Positions 32,131 through 35,868 of a stretch of 35,868 bases of DNA are shown piece after piece. Position numbers and translations under genes: made by a program. The stretch comes from Mitsuaria sp. GD03876 (GTDB lineage Bacteria > Pseudomonadota > Gammaproteobacteria > Burkholderiales > Burkholderiaceae_C), in NCBI RefSeq assembly GCF_029840635.1, contig NZ_JAOCCU010000060.1, positions 1 through 35,868 of the forward strand, in the 5' to 3' direction. Position 1 is the stretch's first letter. Each line of letters opens with the position of its first letter. The notes beneath the pieces were generated by a model. That model made no database searches. It saw only the letters and a program-made list of their open reading frames with translations, and was not told the DNA's origin.

Positions 32131-32865
32131 TCACTCGCGCACCAGCCGGTTGCCGGTGTCGGCCATGCCGTCGGCGGCCTTGAAGAGCCGCATCTGCAGT
32201 TCGAAATCGCGGGCCAGGTTCATCGTGGCGACCATCTCCTCGACCGCCGAGACGTTGCTCGCCTCCAGCTTGCCCTTGGCGACCTGCACCGACGCGTCGG
32301 CCGCCGGCGCGGCGCCGTCGCGCGTGACCAGCAGGCCGGCCTCGTTCTTGGTCAGCTGCGAGAACGGCGGCTTGACCAGCTTGAGCCGGTCCACCGTCTG
32401 CAGCTCGGGCTGGCCGTTGGCCAGGATGGCGATCGTGCCGTCGGGCTGGACTTCCAGCCGGTCGTGCGGCGGCAGCACGATCGGGCCGCCCTCGCCCAGC
32501 ACCGCGTGGCGGCCCAGGCGCAGCGTGCCGTCGGCGTCGACGCTGAAGTTGCCGCCGCGGGTGTAGGCCTCGCGGCCCGACGGGCCGTCCTGCGCGACGG
32601 CGAAGAGGCCCTCGCCCTGGATGGCCAGGTCCAGGTCGCGGCCGGTGTCGCGCTGGCCGCCGGCGCGGGCGCTGACGACGTCCGAGCGCGCCTGCGCCAG
32701 GTGCCGCGCGTCGTAGCCGTAGCCCTTGACGGTCGCGGCGTTGGCCTGCTCGAGGTTGGCGCGGAAGCCCGCCGTCTCCAGGTTGGCCAGGTTGTTGGCA
32801 TGCACGGCCTGCGCGCGCTGGATGCGCTCGGCGCCGCTCATGACGGTGTAGATCAGGGCGTCCAT
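32131..32865 (-). CDS. flgF: Flagellar proximal rod protein FlgF
   Basis: This 244-residue rod protein begins MDALIYTVMSGAERIQRAQAVHANNLANLETAGFRANLE, the FlgF form of the hook/rod motif. The central DLDLAIQGEGLFAVAQDGPSGREAYTRGGNFSVDADGTLRL is conserved with FlgG and FlgE. The C-terminal LEASNVSAVEEMVATMNLARDFELQMRLFKAADGMADTGNRLVRE completes the rod helix bundle. The length agrees with FlgF (about 250). Its ribosome-binding site is weak. The order flgE-flgF-flgG identifies it beyond doubt. Confidence 0.95.
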   Translation of the reverse strand: MDALIYTVMSGAERIQRAQAVHANNLANLETAGFRANLEQANAATVKGYGYDARHLAQARSDVVSARAGGQRDTGRDLDLAIQGEGLFAVAQDGPSGREAYTRGGNFSVDADGTLRLGRHAVLGEGGPIVLPPHDRLEVQPDGTIAILANGQPELQTVDRLKLVKPPFSQLTKNEAGLLVTRDGAAPAADASVQVAKGKLEASNVSAVEEMVATMNLARDFELQMRLFKAADGMADTGNRLVRE

Positions 32866-32902
32866 CGGGGGCTCGCTTCGCTCGTCGGGCTCGGGCGGCG
32901 CG

Positions 32903-34111
32903 TCAGACGGCCTGCATCAGGGCCTGCATCATCTCGTTCTCGGTCGAGATGAGCTTGGTGTTGGCCTGGTAGTTGCGCTGCGCGCTCATCAGGCTGACGA
33001 GCTCGCCGGTGACGTCGACGTTGGACTGCTCCAGCGCACCGGCGCTGAGCTTGGCCGCCGTGCCCGCGCCCGGGCGCGCGTACAGCGCCACGCCGCTGTC
33101 GGGCGTGGAGGTCCAGCTGGTGTCGCTGACGGCCTTGAGCGCGCCCTCGTTGGCGAAGGTCGCCAGCGCGATCGTGCCCACCGTCTGCTTCTCGCCGTTG
33201 CTGAAGGTCGCGATCAGCGAGCCGTCCTCCGACAGGCTGGTGCCGGTCAGGGTGCCGGCGGCATAGCCGTTGGACTCGTTGGTGCGGGTGGTCGTGTCGC
33301 CGGCGAACTGCGTCGTGCCGGTGTAGTCGATCTGCATCGCGATCGGCGCCGCGCCGTTGCCCGGCGTGGCGTTGAGCGTGACGGCCGGCACCGCGGTGAG
33401 CTGGCCCTGCGCGTCGAAGTTCATCGTCGCGCCCGGACCGGCCGGGGCCGCGCCGTCGAAGCTGTAGTACGCGTTCAGCGTGCCGGTGCCGGTCTTGACG
33501 AAGTACTGCGTGACGCTGTGCTTGGTGCCCAGCGAGTCGTACACGACCGAGGTCACCGAGCTGTTGAAGCTGCGCGGATCGTCCTTGTCGAAGGTCGCCA
33601 CGGCCGGCACGGTCCAGTCGGCGCTGAGGTTGCCGTTGAAGCTCAGCCGGTCGCTGGGCTGCGCCGGGATGGTGCCGGTGGCCACGCGCAGGTCGCCGAA
33701 GGCGCCCAGGCCGGCGCCCTGCACCGGGCGGCCGTTGGCGTCCAGCACCGCGGCGTAGCCCTGCGCCTTGCGGCCCAGGCTGTCGACGACGTAGCCCTCC
33801 TTGTCGACGTTGAACAGGCCCACGCGGGTGAACAGCGTCTGGCCGTCGTTGCCCTTGACCGCGAAGAAGCCGCGGCCCTGGATCATCGCGTCCATGCCGC
33901 GGCCGGTGTTGAACAGGCCGCCGCCGGTCTCGATGGACTGCGAGATCGAGCCCACCTCGACGCCGGTCGGATGGCTGTCCGCGACCATCGACGAGAAGTT
34001 GCTGCGGCTGGACTTGAAGCCGTAGGTGCCGGAGTTGGCGATGTTGTTGCTGATGGTCTCCAGGCTGGCGTTGACCGCGTTGATGCCCGAACGTGCGATT
34101 TCGAAACTCAT
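32903..34111 (-). CDS. flgE: Flagellar hook protein FlgE
   Basis: This 402-residue hook subunit, the main protein of the universal joint, is exported by the flagellar type III system. The N-terminal MSFEIARSGINAVNASLETISNNIANSGTYGFKSSRSNFSSMVAD is the hook motif. The hook-basal-body D1 region contains GGGLFNTGRGMDAMIQGRGFFAVKGNDGQTLFTRVGLFNVDKEGYVVD. The variable domain between (about 170-330) is rich in Thr, Gly and Asn, as expected of exposed hook surface. The C-terminal LEQSNVDVTGELVSLMSAQRNYQANTKLISTENEMMQALMQAV completes it. GGAGG lies six bases upstream of the start. Confidence 0.96.
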   Translation of the reverse strand: MSFEIARSGINAVNASLETISNNIANSGTYGFKSSRSNFSSMVADSHPTGVEVGSISQSIETGGGLFNTGRGMDAMIQGRGFFAVKGNDGQTLFTRVGLFNVDKEGYVVDSLGRKAQGYAAVLDANGRPVQGAGLGAFGDLRVATGTIPAQPSDRLSFNGNLSADWTVPAVATFDKDDPRSFNSSVTSVVYDSLGTKHSVTQYFVKTGTGTLNAYYSFDGAAPAGPGATMNFDAQGQLTAVPAVTLNATPGNGAAPIAMQIDYTGTTQFAGDTTTRTNESNGYAAGTLTGTSLSEDGSLIATFSNGEKQTVGTIALATFANEGALKAVSDTSWTSTPDSGVALYARPGAGTAAKLSAGALEQSNVDVTGELVSLMSAQRNYQANTKLISTENEMMQALMQAV

Positions 34112-34178
34112 GGGGGCCTCCGTAGGCGTTGGATTCAGGGGAACTTCGGAACTGGGGAAGCGGGATCGCGGCGCGGCG

Positions 34179-34850
34179 TCAGGAGGCGGCGCGGCCCTTG
34201 AACTGCGTGATGGCCTGGCTCGCGATCTCGCCGACGCCGGCCAGCTGCAGCATCACGCTGCCGTCGCCGGCCAGGCGCACGCCGTCCAGGCGGGCCACGG
34301 TCTCGACCTGCACGCCGCGCTTGTCCTTGGCCTCGAACCTGATCGCGTACTGGCCGTCGCCCAGGCTCAGCTTGGCCGGGTCCAGCGTGTAGGCCTGCTC
34401 GCCCTTGCCGAGCGCGCCCAGCGCGATGCGCTGCTCGCGGCCGTCGCCGCCGGTCAGCACCAGCGTGTTGTCGGGGCTGGCGGCGTCCAGCGTGAAGCGC
34501 AGCTGGACCGGCTGGCCCGAGAGCTGCAGCTGCGAGACCGAGGCCTGCAGCGTCGAGCCGACCTGCGCGCCCAGCGTCATCAGCTGCAGGCTGGCCAGCA
34601 TGCCGGCGTTGGTCTGGCCCTGCGAGGCCAGCTTCTGCATCGACTCGACCTGGCTGAGCTGGGTCAGCTGGCTGACGAATTGCGACGGGTCCTGCGGCGA
34701 CAGCGGATCCTGGTTCTTGATCTGCGCGACGAGCAGCGTGGTGAACAGCGAGCTCAGCCCGCCGCCGTCGCCGCCCAGGCCGTTGCCGGCGATGGCGTCG
34801 TTGGCCGACGGGGAGTTGCTGCTCGCGTTGTTGTTGACGGCGGTGGTCAT
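34179..34850 (-). CDS. flgD: Flagellar hook-cap (hook assembly scaffold) protein FlgD
   Basis: This 223-residue protein caps the growing hook. The conserved FlgD start region LSSLFTTLLVAQIKNQDPLSPQDPSQFVSQLTQLSQVESMQKL is clear, with the KNQDPLxPxDxxxFxxQLxQxSxVE signature. The Ig-like/tudor part with LRFTLDAASPDNTLVLTGGDGREQRIALGALGKGEQ follows. The first 30 residues are Asn/Ser/Gly-rich. It sits between flgC and flgE in canonical order. Confidence 0.95.
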   Translation of the reverse strand: MTTAVNNNASSNSPSANDAIAGNGLGGDGGGLSSLFTTLLVAQIKNQDPLSPQDPSQFVSQLTQLSQVESMQKLASQGQTNAGMLASLQLMTLGAQVGSTLQASVSQLQLSGQPVQLRFTLDAASPDNTLVLTGGDGREQRIALGALGKGEQAYTLDPAKLSLGDGQYAIRFEAKDKRGVQVETVARLDGVRLAGDGSVMLQLAGVGEIASQAITQFKGRAAS

Positions 34851-34875
34851 GGCGGGTTCCTCGCGGGGGGCGGAT

Positions 34876-35301
34876 TCAGGCGTCGCCCAGGCGCAGCAGC
34901 GACTGCTGCATCGACTTGACCCGCGACAGCACCTCGACGTTGGTCTCGAAGGCGCGCGACGCGGAGAGCATGTCGGTCATCTCGGCGACCGGGTTGACGT
35001 TGGGATAGAAGACCTCGCCGTTCTCGTTGGCCAGCGGGTTCTCGGGCTCGTAGGCCTTGCGCAGCGGCTCCTGGCTCTCGACGACGTCCAGCACCTGCAC
35101 CCGCGTGCCGGCCAGTTGCGCGTCGCCCAGGCCCTCGCGCGCGGCCAGCGCGGCGAAGACCGGCTTGCGGGCGTGGTAGGTCGCGGCCTCGCTGCCGGCG
35201 GCGGACTGCGCGTTGGCCAGGTTGCTGGCGATCGTGTTCAGGCGCACCGTCTGCGCGGACATCGCCGAACCGGCGATCTGGCTGATCTGCTTGAAGGACA
35301 T
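34876..35301 (-). CDS. flgC: Flagellar proximal rod protein FlgC
   Basis: This 141-residue rod protein begins MSFKQISQIAGSAMSAQTVRLNTIASNLANAQSAAGSEAATYHARKPVF, the FlgC form of the rod motif. Its C-terminus EVFYPNVNPVAEMTDMLSASRAFETNVEVLSRVKSMQQSLLRLG matches family usage, in which YPNVNPVxEMxxMxxAxRxxxxN is invariant. AAGGGGAAG precedes the start. flgB lies 30 bases upstream and flgD 25 bases downstream. Confidence 0.96.
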   Translation of the reverse strand: MSFKQISQIAGSAMSAQTVRLNTIASNLANAQSAAGSEAATYHARKPVFAALAAREGLGDAQLAGTRVQVLDVVESQEPLRKAYEPENPLANENGEVFYPNVNPVAEMTDMLSASRAFETNVEVLSRVKSMQQSLLRLGDA

Positions 35302-35331
35302 GGGCTTCCCCTTGGGGTGTCGAGGCGGCGG

Positions 35332-35718
35332 TTACTGGCCGTTGATGGCCTTGGCCAGGCCCTTGAGCTTCATGTTCACGAAGGTCAGGCTGGTCTGGAA
35401 ATCGAGCGCGTTCTGCGCGAAGGCGGCCTGCTCCACGCCCAGCTCGACGGTGTTGCCGTCCTGCGAGGGGTGGTAGGGCACGCGGTACTGCGGGTCCTGG
35501 GCGCCGGTGTCCAGCGCGAGCCCGGCGTCGAAGCCGTCGCCCGATCCGTCGCCGCCGCCGAGTGCGGCGCGCAACGACGCGGCAAAATCGATGTCGCGTG
35601 CCTGGTAGCCCGGCGTGCTGACGTTGGCGATGTTGGAGGACAGCACCTTGGTCCTCTCGGCGCGCAGGCGCAGCGCGTCGTCATGCACGCCGGCCGCCTT
35701 GCTGAAATCGATGCTCAT
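35332..35718 (-). CDS. flgB: Flagellar proximal rod protein FlgB
   Basis: This 128-residue rod protein begins MSIDFSKAAGVHDDALRLRAERTKVLSSNIANVSTPGYQARDIDFAASL, with the SSNIANxxTPGYxARDxDF motif of FlgB. The C-terminal GNTVELGVEQAAFAQNALDFQTSLTFVNMKLKGLAKAINGQ agrees with the family, where NTVxLxxEQxxFxxNxxxYQxSL is conserved. An AAGGAG six bases before 35718 fixes the start; a longer frame to 35847 lacks it and adds an Ala-rich tail foreign to FlgB. It is the first gene of the operon. The 150 bases upstream to the window edge show no clear sigma-28 or sigma-54 promoter, and flgA/flgM-type genes, if present, lie beyond. Confidence 0.95.
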   Translation of the reverse strand: MSIDFSKAAGVHDDALRLRAERTKVLSSNIANVSTPGYQARDIDFAASLRAALGGGDGSGDGFDAGLALDTGAQDPQYRVPYHPSQDGNTVELGVEQAAFAQNALDFQTSLTFVNMKLKGLAKAINGQ

Positions 35719-35868
35719 GCGCGACTCCTTTCCTTCGTTCGTTTCCGTTGCCCTGTCGACCGCCCTCGCGGCCTCAGCGCTGTCCTTGTCCATGACGGCC
35801 GTCGCCGCCGGTGCGCCCGCGGCGGAGCGAGCCACCGCGTCCGCCACCAGCGCGCCCGCGGCGGATCG

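Noticed and set aside
1-35868. CRISPR arrays, tRNA/rRNA genes, insertion sequences, prophage
   Set aside because: No regularly spaced repeats, cloverleaf genes, transposase motifs or phage structural genes were recognised anywhere in the window.

Overview
This window looks like chromosomal DNA from a motile, high-GC betaproteobacterium, most likely in Burkholderiales near the Roseateles/Mitsuaria/Rubrivivax group. That placement is inferred from very GC-rich codon use, an exosortase/PEP-CTERM polysaccharide locus, and one flg operon in the order flgBCDEFGHIJKL. No rRNA, tRNA, CRISPR array, insertion sequence or phage gene was seen.

Layout. (1) 10-4912: part of an exosortase A (XrtA)-type exopolysaccharide locus. 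It has a Wzz-like chain-length determinant, a Wza-like export lipoprotein, a ThiF/E1-like adenylyltransferase, and a divergent PEP-CTERM protein with a near-consensus sigma-54 promoter and a strong terminator. (2) 4963-12349: a minus-strand operon with a GT41 (OGT/SPINDLY-like) glycosyltransferase, an ABC exporter with a degenerate C39 domain, an HlyD/LapC-type adaptor and a TolC-family outer-membrane protein. This is a complete type I secretion system with a glycosyltransferase as first gene. A near-perfect flagellar sigma-28 (FliA) promoter lies upstream. (3) 12517-17195: accessory and metabolic genes, namely an unknown protein, a DUF1993 protein, a 2-hydroxyacid dehydrogenase overlapping a two-gene chromate transporter, a GreA/GreB-like protein and a glutathione S-transferase. 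(4) 17196-19609: a lower-GC island. A small protein with a double-glycine-type leader is followed by a JmjC/cupin oxygenase and a small secreted protein in a tight operon, with a palindrome upstream and a bidirectional terminator downstream. This is the best candidate for an undescribed system, a possible oxygenase-modified peptide (RiPP-like) locus. (5) 19665-25401: beta-propeller/NTF2-like protein, upp, rlmB, a DUF1624 membrane protein and a lipoprotein alpha/beta hydrolase. (6) 25548-35718: the flagellar rod, hook, ring and junction operon, with an uncharacterised gene translationally coupled after flgL.

Working together. Regions 1, 2 and 6 all concern the cell surface: polysaccharide and sorted matrix proteins, a secreted and possibly glycosylated large protein, and flagella. 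The FliA-type promoter suggests that the secretion/glycosylation operon is expressed with late flagellar genes. The sigma-54 promoter fits the known RpoN/PrsK-PrsR control of PEP-CTERM genes. These regulatory links are inferred from sequence motifs only.
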